Below are positions 53,342 to 61,577 of a DNA stretch of 64,000 bases, piece by piece. The position numbers and the translations under genes were made by a program. Numbering within the stretch: position 1 is the first letter of the stretch; each line of letters begins with the position of its first letter. The notes below the pieces were generated by a model. The model did no database searches and was not told the origin of the DNA. It worked only from the letters and a program-made list of their open reading frames with translations. Source of the stretch: Paracoccus alkanivorans (GTDB lineage Bacteria > Pseudomonadota > Alphaproteobacteria > Rhodobacterales > Rhodobacteraceae); the NCBI RefSeq assembly GCF_003697785.1, contig NZ_QOKZ01000001.1, positions 310,001 to 374,000 of the forward strand, written 5' to 3'.

Positions 53342-53617
53342 ATGACGCGGCACGAGCTCAATTTCCTTGAATTCATCCAAGGCCTTCGGCGCGGCGAGTT
53401 GCCGGAACATTGTGATCAGAAACTCGCCGAGTTGATCAAGGCTATCCAGCAGAGCAAAGCGCCTGATGCTCCGCTGCCGATCGATCTGCCTGCCGTCGGG
53501 GGCGAGGAACCACCCTCGCCTCTCCAAACCCTCGGACGCCGCGATCTGGTCTATATTGCCATTGGCATGTTCGCGTGTTTCGCAGGCGGCGCGCTGGCTA
53601 TGTGGGTGCTGAGATGA
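53342..53617 (+). CDS. Small phage protein with C-terminal membrane helix
   Basis: 91 residues from ATG at 53342 (AAAGGA upstream). LNFLEFIQGLRRGELPEHCD and KLAELIKAIQQSKAPDAPL form a soluble helical head; DLVYIAIGMFACFAGGALAM is a C-terminal helix. Overlaps the next start by 4 nt. Unknown function. Confidence 0.65.
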   Translation: MTRHELNFLEFIQGLRRGELPEHCDQKLAELIKAIQQSKAPDAPLPIDLPAVGGEEPPSPLQTLGRRDLVYIAIGMFACFAGGALAMWVLR

Positions 53618-53808
53618 GCGTTAGGACCTTCACCCGCGAACAATTGCGCGGGGCATACGCCTTTCAGGTCCGCCAGGGCTACACGGGCGACATGGGTCGC
53701 ACCGCTGCCGCGATGAAGCTGCTGGGCTCCGATGCCACCGACGACCAGATCGAGCAGCTGGCGACGGAGATCGGGCGGGCAGTTGAGGCGGAGGGCAATC
53801 AGGCATGA
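53614..53808 (+). CDS. Small phage protein of unknown function
   Basis: 64 residues, MSVRTFTREQLRGAYAFQVR then MGRTAAAMKLLGSDATDDQI and a helical end. ATGA overlaps on both sides suggest coupled translation from 53342 towards the methyltransferase. Confidence 0.6.
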   Translation: MSVRTFTREQLRGAYAFQVRQGYTGDMGRTAAAMKLLGSDATDDQIEQLATEIGRAVEAEGNQA

Positions 53809-53870
53809 CCGCCGAGTGCAACTTTCTGGTCCGGGCAATCTATCGCGTTGTTATCTGGCCGACGGCGTAA
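53805..53870 (+). CDS. 21-residue coupled peptide before the methyltransferase
   Basis: ATG overlaps the stop at 53808 and the TAA ends 1 nt before the methyltransferase ATG. Sequence MTAECNFLVRAIYRVVIWPT. May only serve to pass ribosomes into the next gene, which has no clear RBS. Confidence 0.4.
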   Translation: MTAECNFLVRAIYRVVIWPTA

Positions 53871-53871
53871 G

Positions 53872-55224
53872 ATGGCTATACATGACATGGGCATATATCC
53901 CGGGCGGCCCCGAAACGGCCTCAGCCTCTGCGCCGGATACGGCGGGCTCGATCTCGGATTGCAGCTTGCCGAGCCGGGTTTTCACACCCGCTGCTTTGTT
54001 GAGCTCGATCCCGACGCCCAGGCCGCGCTTGTCGCTGGAATGGTGGGTGGAAATCTGCCCGGTCTTGCCGAACATGGCGCCGGACCTTCGAGAACCGGAT
54101 CGACCGCCGCAAGCAGACGGCGCGCCCGATCTTTCCGGCCGGCCCCGGTGTGGGACAACCTGCGCAGCTTCGTCGGCGATGGTTGGCGCGGGCATATCGA
54201 CACGATCCTTGCGGGCTATCCCTGCCAGCCGTTCAGCGCCGCCGGCCAGCGTCGTGGCGAGGGTGACGAGCGGCATCTCTGGCCCGATATCGAGCGGATC
54301 GTCGGAGAGATCGACCCCGAGTGGCTGTTTTTCGAGAACGTCGCAGGTCATGTCAGCCTCGGTCTTGAAACCGTGCTGCGAAGAATATGGCACATGGGCT
54401 TCACGCCTGCGGCTGGCCTCTTCTCGGCGGGCGAAACAGGCACGACGCATGAGCGCCTCCGCGTCTTCATCGTGGCCCACCGCCAAGGCAATGACCGGCG
54501 GTGCGAACTGCAATCGGGAAGCGCGCGGCGCGGGCGGACCGGACCTTCAGGAAGCAGTCCGGAACTGGCCCACGCCGATGGCGGGCACTCCGGCGCAGAA
54601 CGGCAACAATGCGGCGGGCAACTCGGATTTCAGCCGGAAGGCCGAGGAACTGGCGCGGGGTCTATGGGGCATTCCGAGGGGATCGGACGGCGCGAAAGGC
54701 GGGCCTGGCCAGAGTTTCGGAGCGGGCGGGATGCCGTTGCCGGCGCAGGCAGCGCAATGGCCAACGCCCGCCAGCCGGGATCACAAGGGCAGCAGCCCCG
54801 CGAGCATGATCCGGGTCAATGGAAAAACCCGGCTGGACCTTCTGGACCATCGGGCCGAGCAAGCCTTCACCCGCCCGGACCTGCCGATGTCGATCGGTGG
54901 GCCGACATTCTCGGAACGTCTCCGTATCTCGCGCCGGCTGCGAGCCTACGTGATTGTCTGTCATGGGCGGGCGACCTGGCGGCGGCTCTTGCGGGGCCGG
55001 GCGGCGCGGCGGCTCAATCCGCTCTTTGTCGAATGGCTGATGGGCTGGCCGGAAGGTCACGCGCTCTGCGCGGCCTCGGAAACGGCGTTCATCCGCTGGC
55101 AGCGGGATATGCGTGGCGCACTCTCGCGGCTGCCCACGGTCTCCGGCCCCTGGATTTGGGAGCCCCCGGCGGAGACGCCGGTCGAGACGCAGATGGTGTT
55201 GATATGAGGGAGAGGTTGGCGTGA
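53872..55224 (+). CDS. DNA (cytosine-5) methyltransferase
   Basis: 450 residues. Motif I SLCAGYGGLDLGL near 20, motif IV GYPCQPFSAAGQRRG with catalytic Cys118, motif VI ENVAGH, motif VIII ERLRVFIVA, motif X RALRGLGNGVHPLAAGYAWR near 408. The middle (about 205-350) is low-complexity Gly/Arg/Ala-rich. The stop overlaps the next GTG (GTGA). An alternative frame (54491-55207) over the same DNA is also protein-like, so the C-terminal half is either overprinted or frameshifted. Probably protects phage DNA from restriction. Confidence 0.85.
   Translation: MAIHDMGIYPGRPRNGLSLCAGYGGLDLGLQLAEPGFHTRCFVELDPDAQAALVAGMVGGNLPGLAEHGAGPSRTGSTAASRRRARSFRPAPVWDNLRSFVGDGWRGHIDTILAGYPCQPFSAAGQRRGEGDERHLWPDIERIVGEIDPEWLFFENVAGHVSLGLETVLRRIWHMGFTPAAGLFSAGETGTTHERLRVFIVAHRQGNDRRCELQSGSARRGRTGPSGSSPELAHADGGHSGAERQQCGGQLGFQPEGRGTGAGSMGHSEGIGRRERRAWPEFRSGRDAVAGAGSAMANARQPGSQGQQPREHDPGQWKNPAGPSGPSGRASLHPPGPADVDRWADILGTSPYLAPAASLRDCLSWAGDLAAALAGPGGAAAQSALCRMADGLAGRSRALRGLGNGVHPLAAGYAWRTLAAAHGLRPLDLGAPGGDAGRDADGVDMRERLA
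54491..55207 (+). CDS. Overlapping frame inside the cytosine methyltransferase gene
   Basis: 238 residues in the +1 frame relative to the methyltransferase, from ATG 54491. NWPTPMAGTPAQNGNNAAGN, AQWPTPASRDHKGSSPASM, RLNPLFVEWLMGWPEGHAL and PTVSGPWIWEPPAETP are phrases that occur in phage methyltransferase-linked proteins. So either this is a real overlapping gene, or the true product fuses the N-terminal methyltransferase to this frame through a shift near 54480. Both frames remain open for more than 700 nt. Confidence 0.5.
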   Translation: MTGGANCNREARGAGGPDLQEAVRNWPTPMAGTPAQNGNNAAGNSDFSRKAEELARGLWGIPRGSDGAKGGPGQSFGAGGMPLPAQAAQWPTPASRDHKGSSPASMIRVNGKTRLDLLDHRAEQAFTRPDLPMSIGGPTFSERLRISRRLRAYVIVCHGRATWRRLLRGRAARRLNPLFVEWLMGWPEGHALCAASETAFIRWQRDMRGALSRLPTVSGPWIWEPPAETPVETQMVLI

Positions 55225-55439
55225 CCGATCATCAATGCCCGGGTTCGCTGTTCATTGCGGATCAAACCATCGCCCAATGCGGCGACTGCGCAGACACCGC
55301 CGCAGCGGTTTTGCTGTTTGCCGCATTGATTGCGGGGCTAAAAGCCGGCCGTCATCCCGGTGACCTCGCCGCAGAACTCACGGAACTGACGCTTGCGGCC
55401 GAGGCGCTCACGGGAATCAAGGCGAGGGCAGCGCAATGA
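55221..55439 (+). CDS. Small phage protein between two methyltransferases
   Basis: 72 residues from GTG at 55221 (overlaps the previous TGA; GGGAGAGG upstream). MTDHQCPGSLFIADQTIAQC then an Ala/Leu-rich helical part. ATGA overlap with the next gene. Unknown function. Confidence 0.55.
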   Translation: MTDHQCPGSLFIADQTIAQCGDCADTAAAVLLFAALIAGLKAGRHPGDLAAELTELTLAAEALTGIKARAAQ

Positions 55440-56149
55440 CCCGCGCCCCATCCACCAAGCCCCTGTTCCGGGCCATCAGCGGCAAGGCATCGAGGCCCGC
55501 CGACGCAAGGTCGATGTTCGCCGATCTGCCCGAGCAGCGCCGCCCTCAGGCCGATCAGCGCCGCGACGAGGATTTCTATCCAACCGGCCAGCCCGAGGCG
55601 ATCCGGGCGTTGCTTGCCTATGACGGCGAGCGGATTCGAGATTGCGGGGTGATATGGGAACCGGCCTGCGGCGATGGCGCCCTGGTCCGCGAGATCCGCG
55701 CTATGGGCGTTGGCTGCCTGGCTTCCGATCTGATCGACCGCGGCTGCCCGAAGAGCTGGATTGCGGATTTCTACAGCTATCAGGCCAGCCCGGCCCGTGG
55801 GATCATCACCAATCCGCCCTATTGCGAGATCAATGCCCGTGACGGCAAGGGCCGCTGGCTACGCCATACATTGGACATGCAGGGCTGGGACTACCTCGCA
55901 TTGCTGCTGTCATGGGACTGGCCTGCGGCTCGGGCCAATGGCCTTGGCGAGCTGCTGGACACGCATCCGTTCAGCTACTGCTACCTGATGCGCTGGAAGC
56001 TGGATTTCACCGGCGAGGGCAGCCCGCCACAGCGAAACGCGTGGTTCATCTGGGATAGGCGCGATCCGCGCGGGCGCGACCAGGCACAGCTTTACCCCGA
56101 TTTCCGATGGATGGATCGGATCGATGCAAGGCAGGAGGTGATGTTCTGA
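55436..56149 (+). CDS. DNA N6-adenine-type methyltransferase
   Basis: 237 residues. IWEPACGDGALVREIRAMGV (SAM-binding motif I near 80) and IITNPPYCEIN with NPPY catalytic motif IV at Asn126 identify an amino-methyltransferase (adenine-N6, possibly cytosine-N4). LSWDWPAARANGLGELL follows. The target recognition site is unknown. Directly upstream of excisionase, with 1-nt overlap (TGATG). A second protective modification alongside the cytosine methyltransferase. Confidence 0.85.
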   Translation: MTRAPSTKPLFRAISGKASRPADARSMFADLPEQRRPQADQRRDEDFYPTGQPEAIRALLAYDGERIRDCGVIWEPACGDGALVREIRAMGVGCLASDLIDRGCPKSWIADFYSYQASPARGIITNPPYCEINARDGKGRWLRHTLDMQGWDYLALLLSWDWPAARANGLGELLDTHPFSYCYLMRWKLDFTGEGSPPQRNAWFIWDRRDPRGRDQAQLYPDFRWMDRIDARQEVMF

Positions 56150-56505
56150 TGGGACGGTCGCTACCCTCATGGGCCGATGAGCCTCTCGATCGCCATCAAG
56201 CGGCCCGAGCCCTCGGCATTTGTTCGCGGACGTTGACAGATCGTCTGAAGCAATGGCCCTATTACGAACGGCGGGGCCGCAAGTTAGTCTTCTACCCCGA
56301 ACATATCCGTCAGCTGAGGGAGGCGTTTAAGTGTCAGGATTGCAGCTCAAAAAGCGAGGCGGAACGTGGTACGCCACCGGAACCATTGGCGGCCAACGCA
56401 TTCGAAAAAGCCTTGGAACTGGCGACAAGGGGCAAGCCGAAGAACTCCGGGCGCAATACGAAGCGCGGCTCTGGAAACGTCATACCTATGGCGAAGAGGC
56501 CGTAA
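56149..56505 (+). CDS. Excisionase-like helix-turn-helix protein
   Basis: 118 residues from ATG at 56149. LDRHQAARALGICSRTLTDR and LKQWPYYERRGRKLVFYPEH form a MerR/HTH_17-type fold as in Xis/AlpA excisionases. The last ~58 codons overlap the integrase gene in another frame, an unusually long overlap. Directional control of integration is the likely role. Confidence 0.8.
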   Translation: MGRSLPSWADEPLDRHQAARALGICSRTLTDRLKQWPYYERRGRKLVFYPEHIRQLREAFKCQDCSSKSEAERGTPPEPLAANAFEKALELATRGKPKNSGRNTKRGSGNVIPMAKRP

Positions 56506-57332
56506 GGACATTCGAGGAAGCAGCTGTCAGTTACCTTGAGCAGGGCGGAGAAGGTAGGTTCCTGCCACCGATACTCAAACACTTCAAAGGCCGTGCAGTC
56601 GCCTCGATCAAGCCCGGCGATATCCGTCAGATGGCGATCGAGCTCTTCGACAATCCCGCAACACGAAACCGTCAGGGCATTACCCCTGCCAGATCGGTGA
56701 TCAACCATGCCCATGAACGCGGCTGGTGTGGTCCGATCAGCGTGAAACTATTTCCGGTGCCGAAGTCGCGAAAACACAAACCGGTCGATCGGACCTGGTT
56801 GGATGCCTTCCTCGATCAGTGCGACAAAGACAACCTGCCACATCTGGCCGCCGCTGTCCTCTTCATGAACCAGACGGGGGCAAGGGCGTCTGAGGCAGCG
56901 AATTTGATGGGGGAGCATGTCGACCTGCCAAATGCCGCCGTGGTGCTGGCGAAGACGAAGACAGCCGAGTGGCATCCGAGATATCTGACCGCCGAACTCG
57001 TGGCCCGCATGGCTTCGCTGGAGATCGCGGACGGCAAGAAGGTATTCGGATATTCGCATCCGACCTCAATCAACCATCGCATGCGCAAGGTCTGCAAACG
57101 GGCGCAGATCGAATACCGATCGCCTCACTCTGCAGGTCGCCATTCTTTCGCGACGAACGCTATGCGCCTCGGGGTGGGGATCAAGGATGCGATGGACGCC
57201 GGCGGATGGAAATCAGCCGCCCTTTTCATGGAAACCTATGTCCACAGCGATGATCCGGGGCGACGTGTGGCCTCGGCCTTCGAAGGCAAAAAATTGGCAC
57301 AGGTTCCCGCCAATGGCCTGAAAACAAAATAA
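56331..57332 (+). CDS. int: Tyrosine integrase
   Basis: 333 residues from GTG at 56331. N-terminal arm-binding part (KKRGGTWYATGTIGGQRIRK), SAM-like core binding (to about 150), catalytic domain with Arg185 (QTGARASEAANL), PHSAGRHSFATN (His266, Arg270, His271) and nucleophile Tyr303 (METYVHS). The spacing His266-x3-Arg270 is one residue longer than the canonical HxxR. It lies 30 bp before attR and reads toward it. Confidence 0.95.
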   Translation: MSGLQLKKRGGTWYATGTIGGQRIRKSLGTGDKGQAEELRAQYEARLWKRHTYGEEAVRTFEEAAVSYLEQGGEGRFLPPILKHFKGRAVASIKPGDIRQMAIELFDNPATRNRQGITPARSVINHAHERGWCGPISVKLFPVPKSRKHKPVDRTWLDAFLDQCDKDNLPHLAAAVLFMNQTGARASEAANLMGEHVDLPNAAVVLAKTKTAEWHPRYLTAELVARMASLEIADGKKVFGYSHPTSINHRMRKVCKRAQIEYRSPHSAGRHSFATNAMRLGVGIKDAMDAGGWKSAALFMETYVHSDDPGRRVASAFEGKKLAQVPANGLKTK

Positions 57333-57361
57333 TTACAATGTATTAAGCAGATCGATCAATA

Positions 57362-57409
57362 CCCTCCTAAGGGGCAGGTTACAGGTTCGAATCCTGTCGG
57401 GGTCACCAT
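57362..57409. repeat. attR (48-bp tRNA-Arg core)
   Basis: Perfect copy of 15338-15385. It is a tRNA fragment lacking the 5' half and is not expressed as a tRNA. Confidence 0.95.
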
Positions 57410-57759
57410 ATGGAATCCTGTGATATGACCTCGACAGCTTTGGTGCGTCGGAAAGCTGATCATCCTAATGCTGCTCTGGCCTCTTTTCGCTCATCGCGAA
57501 TCCGTGAAATACATCGAAACATAAGCCTGTTACCGTTGCTGCGTAGCGAGTGTGGTCATATGTTTCCTCCCTGTAACCCGCGTTCGATAGGGCGGTATGC
57601 CATATCGGGCGCGGGTTTTTCTCTGCCGGCAAATCATGGCCTGCCGGGAGACCCGGCCCCGAAGCGAGGCAGATTGCCGAGAGGCAGAAACAGCTGCCCG
57701 GCAGGACACATGCGCCAGCATCCTCGCTTCTTTTCAGGCGGGGCCTCGCCGAAAGAGGG
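57410..57759. other. Former tRNA downstream region, no gene seen
   Basis: 350 bp between attR and the Lrp gene. It contains a rightward terminator (57575-57620) and, on the leftward strand, a good RBS (GGAGG) before a nine-codon frame MTTLATQQR near 57560. Nothing else is supported. Confidence 0.5.
57575..57620 (+). terminator. Rightward terminator, probably original tRNA-Arg terminator
   Basis: Arms AACCCGCG (57575-57582) and CGCGGGTT (57610-57617) with a nested CGATA/TATCG pair, followed by TTTTT. It lies 166 nt after attR; the tRNA is now 42 kb away. Confidence 0.6.
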
Positions 57760-58233
57760 TCAGCGTCCTGCGAGTGCCCCCAAGGGCCCCGGCAGCCGCT
57801 CTTCCGACAGCATGACATTCGCCTCGACCTGCCCCACTCCGGGCAAGGTCATGATCCGCCGGCGCAGGATGCGCTCGAAATCGCTGATGTCGCGGGCGGT
57901 GATGCGCAGGCGGTAATCGAATTGTCCCAGCACATGCTGCACCGTCTGCACTTCGGGAATCGCCGTTACCGCACGCTCGAAATCTTCCAGCGAGACGCGC
58001 CCCTTCGCCGCAAGGCGTATCCCCAGAAACACGGTTACGCCGAAGCCCAGGGCGGCGTTATCCACGACCACCCGCCGTCCTGCCAGCACACCGGATTCTC
58101 CCAGCTTGCGAATCCGCCGCCAGGCTGCCGATTGCCCGATGCCGATCGACCGACCGATCTCGGCCGCGCTTCTGGTCGCGTCTTCCGCCAGAAGCCGCAG
58201 AATCGCCAGATCGATCGAATCCAGTCCGCTCAC
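57760..58233 (-). CDS. Lrp/AsnC-family regulator 1
   Basis: 157 residues from GTG at 58233, overlapping the upstream regulator stop (GTGA). N-terminal HTH (LLAEDATRSAAEIGRSIGIG then SAAWRRIRKLGESGVLAGRR) and a RAM ligand domain (VTAIPEVQTVQHVLGQFDYR, RRIMTLPGVGQVEANVMLSE). Binds amino acids to adjust DNA binding. Paired with the 58230-58685 regulator. Confidence 0.93.
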   Translation of the reverse strand: MSGLDSIDLAILRLLAEDATRSAAEIGRSIGIGQSAAWRRIRKLGESGVLAGRRVVVDNAALGFGVTVFLGIRLAAKGRVSLEDFERAVTAIPEVQTVQHVLGQFDYRLRITARDISDFERILRRRIMTLPGVGQVEANVMLSEERLPGPLGALAGR

Positions 58234-58685
58234 AGCGTCAGCTCCGCGCTGTCCTTGATGGTGGATACCAGCATCAGCGCATCGCTGTCGGATACATGCG
58301 GCAATGTCAGGATCCGGTCCCGGTAAACCTGCTGCCAGTGCGCCATGTCGCGCGCGATCACCGACAGGCGCAGATCGACACTCCCCAGAAATGTCTGGAT
58401 CTCGGTCACTTCGGGCACCTCGCGCGCCGCCGCGATGAATTCGTCCAGCGCGCGGGGATTGGTCTTGTCCAGCGTGAAGCGCAGGCTCACCTCGACCTCC
58501 CACCCCAGGGCCCGCCAGTCGATGCGGCTCCGTATCGCAGAGATCACGCCCGCTGCGCGCATGCGCTCCACGCGTCGCCAAAGACTGGCAGTAGTCACCC
58601 CCGCCCGGTCCGCCAGCGCGGAATTGGAGGCGTCAGGATCGGCGAGAAGCTGGCGCAATATGCGCCGATCCGTCGCATCAGGCAT
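58230..58685 (-). CDS. Lrp/AsnC-family regulator 2
   Basis: 151 residues from ATG at 58685. HTH: LLADPDASNSALADRAGVTT then ASLWRRVERMRAAGVISAIR; RAM domain with EVPEVTEIQTFLGSVDLRLS and DRILTLPHVSDSDALMLVST. Divergent from ilvC with a 129-bp AT-rich gap holding TTCGCGAA-type palindromes. Likely controls branched-chain amino-acid synthesis (inference from position). Confidence 0.93.
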   Translation of the reverse strand: MPDATDRRILRQLLADPDASNSALADRAGVTTASLWRRVERMRAAGVISAIRSRIDWRALGWEVEVSLRFTLDKTNPRALDEFIAAAREVPEVTEIQTFLGSVDLRLSVIARDMAHWQQVYRDRILTLPHVSDSDALMLVSTIKDSAELTL

Positions 58686-58754
58686 GAATTTTATCAAACT
58701 TCCATCTTTCAGGCATGAATATTTATCAATATTCGCATAATTCGCGAAAAATGA

Positions 58755-59837
<1,083 letters not shown>

Positions 59838-59846
59838 CCGTCATGG

Positions 59847-59874
59847 AAAGGGGGCCTCACGGCCCCCTTTTTTT
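59847..59874 (+). terminator. Intrinsic terminator after ilvC
   Basis: Perfect stem AAAGGGGGCC/GGCCCCCTTT, loop TCAC, followed by T4, starting 10 nt after the stop. Confidence 0.93.
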
Positions 59875-59884
59875 ATGCCCAATC

Positions 59885-60520
59885 CTACCAGCGCAGCAGG
59901 TAGTGTCCCGCGACTGCCCCGATCCCGGTAACGATGAGTATCCCGAGCCCATACCAGGTCAGGAAAAACAGCGGCGCATCCTCGGTGCAGTGCAGCGCGT
60001 AGATGGCTGCGGACAATCCCCCGACCGCCAGGCCTATGCAGGCACCGCAATGCATGGGCGCGGGGCTTGCACCGTCCCGCATCACCCGGATGGCCAATGC
60101 CAGCGGCAGTGCCGAGATCGAAATGATCGAAGTCAGGCAAGCCTGCCGGGAACTGCCAATCACGCCGGGCCACAGTTCCGGGGCAGGAGTGGTGATCACC
60201 GACAGCAGCAGCCACGTCACCGCGGCGATCCCGGCCACAAGCGCGATCCAGAGCATCGGCACCCTGCGGGTCTGGGGCCGGGTAAGCCTTGCCGCGGCCA
60301 CAAATGCGGGAAGGGCAACGCCAAGAGGCAGCAGCCATTTCATCATCGTGACCGGTGCCGCCATCGCCTGCATCAGATCGCCCCGCACCCCCAGAATCGC
60401 CAATGCCATCGCAGCGGGCAGAACAAGCCCCGCAGCGGTAAACCCGAAGATACGCGGCACGACCCGACGCGGCAGCACAGTGTCGCCCGCAAGAATGGCT
60501 ATCAACTGATCCGTTTTCAT
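59885..60520 (-). CDS. nrsF: NrsF/DUF1109 membrane anti-sigma factor
   Basis: 211 residues from ATG at 60520 (GGAGGAAGG upstream). Six hydrophobic helices after a short cytoplasmic [20 protein letters not shown], the part expected to hold the sigma factor. Cys residues occur late (HCGACIGLAVGG). In Caulobacter the NrsF type restrains SigF until heavy-metal or oxidative stress. ATGA overlap with the sigma gene. Confidence 0.9.
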   Translation of the reverse strand: MKTDQLIAILAGDTVLPRRVVPRIFGFTAAGLVLPAAMALAILGVRGDLMQAMAAPVTMMKWLLPLGVALPAFVAAARLTRPQTRRVPMLWIALVAGIAAVTWLLLSVITTPAPELWPGVIGSSRQACLTSIISISALPLALAIRVMRDGASPAPMHCGACIGLAVGGLSAAIYALHCTEDAPLFFLTWYGLGILIVTGIGAVAGHYLLRW

Positions 60521-61080
60521 AACCCTTCCTCCTTCCGGATCACCGCCAGCCGCTTGAGCGCGCGATGCAATGCCACGCGCAACGCTCCCGGAGCCAGCCC
60601 GAGCCGGCGGCCGCATTCCTCGCTGCCGCGCTCTTCCAGCGCCAGGCAACGCAAGAGCGCCGCATCACGTTCGGGCAGGCGGTCGATCAGTGTCTCCGCG
60701 TCGCGGTTCTCCAGTGGATCGGTGCCGGGTTCCGCCTCGAACTGGTCGATGAACTCATCCACCGGGACATGCACCGCGCGTCCCTTGCGGCGAAAGGCAT
60801 CCACGATCTTGTGGCGCACAATGGCATAGACCCATGGCCGCAAGGGCTGCCCCGGATCCCATGTTCCGCGCTTGAGATGAATAGCCATCAAGCTGTCCTG
60901 CACCACATCCTCACACCAATCCAGATCCATGCCGGAGGCGCGCGCCCGGACAATCCCGCGCAGCACCGGCGCCATCTCAGTCAGCAGGCGTTTATAGGCG
61001 GCGGCATCGCCACGTAGTGCCGATCGCATCATATCTGACCAATCGGACTGCGCTTTCGGCGCGCCTTTACCATCCCGCAT
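60517..61080 (-). CDS. sigF: ECF sigma factor, SigF-like
   Basis: 187 residues from ATG at 61080; the TTG at 61083 is less likely. Region 2: [20 protein letters not shown] and [20 protein letters not shown]; region 4: [40 protein letters not shown]. Divergent from the bufferin operon. Its own -10 (CGTA at 61094-61091) is only about 10 nt from the ATG, so the transcript may be leaderless or nearly so. Confidence 0.93.
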   Translation of the reverse strand: MRDGKGAPKAQSDWSDMMRSALRGDAAAYKRLLTEMAPVLRGIVRARASGMDLDWCEDVVQDSLMAIHLKRGTWDPGQPLRPWVYAIVRHKIVDAFRRKGRAVHVPVDEFIDQFEAEPGTDPLENRDAETLIDRLPERDAALLRCLALEERGSEECGRRLGLAPGALRVALHRALKRLAVIRKEEGL

Positions 61081-61090
61081 CAATCGACCC

Positions 61091-61116
61091 TACGTGTTGT
61101 GGCCCCACATCGTTAC
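61091..61116 (-). promoter_or_regulatory. SigF-type promoter for sigF-nrsF
   Basis: GTAACG (61116-61111), 16-nt spacer, CGTA (61094-61091). Fits the published SigF consensus GTAACC-N16-CGAA at most positions; suggests autoregulation. Confidence 0.7.
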
Positions 61117-61161
61117 ACCGCGACGCCGGAAAATGACAATCTTCACCTGTCCGTGATCGGG

Positions 61162-61187
61162 GTAACGATCTCCGGATGCATCGCGAA
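61162..61187 (+). promoter_or_regulatory. SigF-type promoter for the bufferin operon
   Basis: GTAACG (61162-61167), 16-nt spacer, CGAA (61184-61187), 49 nt before the first start codon. Confidence 0.8.
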
Positions 61188-61236
61188 TGGTCTTTCAGGG
61201 CGGCGACGCCGTCCGGTCCAACCAAAGGAGAGTTCA

Positions 61237-61521
61237 ATGAATCCGAAACTCGCAACGGCGATCGCCACCGCCATCAGCCTGTCGGGTGCCGTGGCATATG
61301 CAGATGACGCAAAAAAAGCCGAGAAGGGCGATATGGAGAAATGCTACGGTGTCGCGCTGGCGGGTGAAAACGATTGCGCTGCAGGTCCGGGAACGACCTG
61401 CGCCGGCACGTCGACCAAGGACTACCAAGGCAATGCCTGGAAACTGGTTCCCGCCGGCACCTGCACCGAGATCGAGACGCCTGCCGGCCATAACGGCTCG
61501 CTCGAACCGATTGAATCCTGA
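61237..61521 (+). CDS. bufA: Bufferin-type DUF2282 secreted copper-binding peptide precursor
   Basis: 94 residues from ATG at 61237 (AAAGGAG upstream). Signal peptide 1-22 ([16 protein letters not shown]). The mature part has the family's four cysteines: Cys36 ([14 protein letters not shown]), Cys47, Cys55 ([12 protein letters not shown]), Cys76 (VPAGTC). In characterised bufferins the partner MNIO enzyme turns some of these Cys into thiooxazole-type rings that hold copper in the periplasm. Confidence 0.9.
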   Translation: MNPKLATAIATAISLSGAVAYADDAKKAEKGDMEKCYGVALAGENDCAAGPGTTCAGTSTKDYQGNAWKLVPAGTCTEIETPAGHNGSLEPIES

Positions 61522-61577
61522 TCGTACGGGGCGGGCAATGCCCCGCCCCGCGCCCGCAGCAAGCATGAGGTGATCCG

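Larger units (their letters stand above)
15338..57409. mobile_element. Integrated temperate siphophage-like prophage, about 42 kb
   Basis: Bounded by 48-bp perfect repeats of the tRNA-Arg 3' half. It contains integrase, excisionase, an immunity switch, replication-type genes, TerS/TerL, HK97-type portal, protease and capsid, a full tail module with tape measure, lysis genes and a sugar-modification cargo. Packaging, head, tail and lysis genes appear intact; the only clear decay is an IS1380 fragment, one frameshifted short frame near attL and a frame conflict in the cytosine methyltransferase. Confidence 0.95.

Noticed and set aside
57465..57818. 117-codon leftward frame after the Lrp gene
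   Set aside because: Cys/Pro/Arg-rich, runs into the Lrp gene and over the terminator; no support.
57410..57916. 168-codon rightward frame beyond attR
   Set aside because: Passes through the terminator at 57575-57620 and antisense to the Lrp gene.
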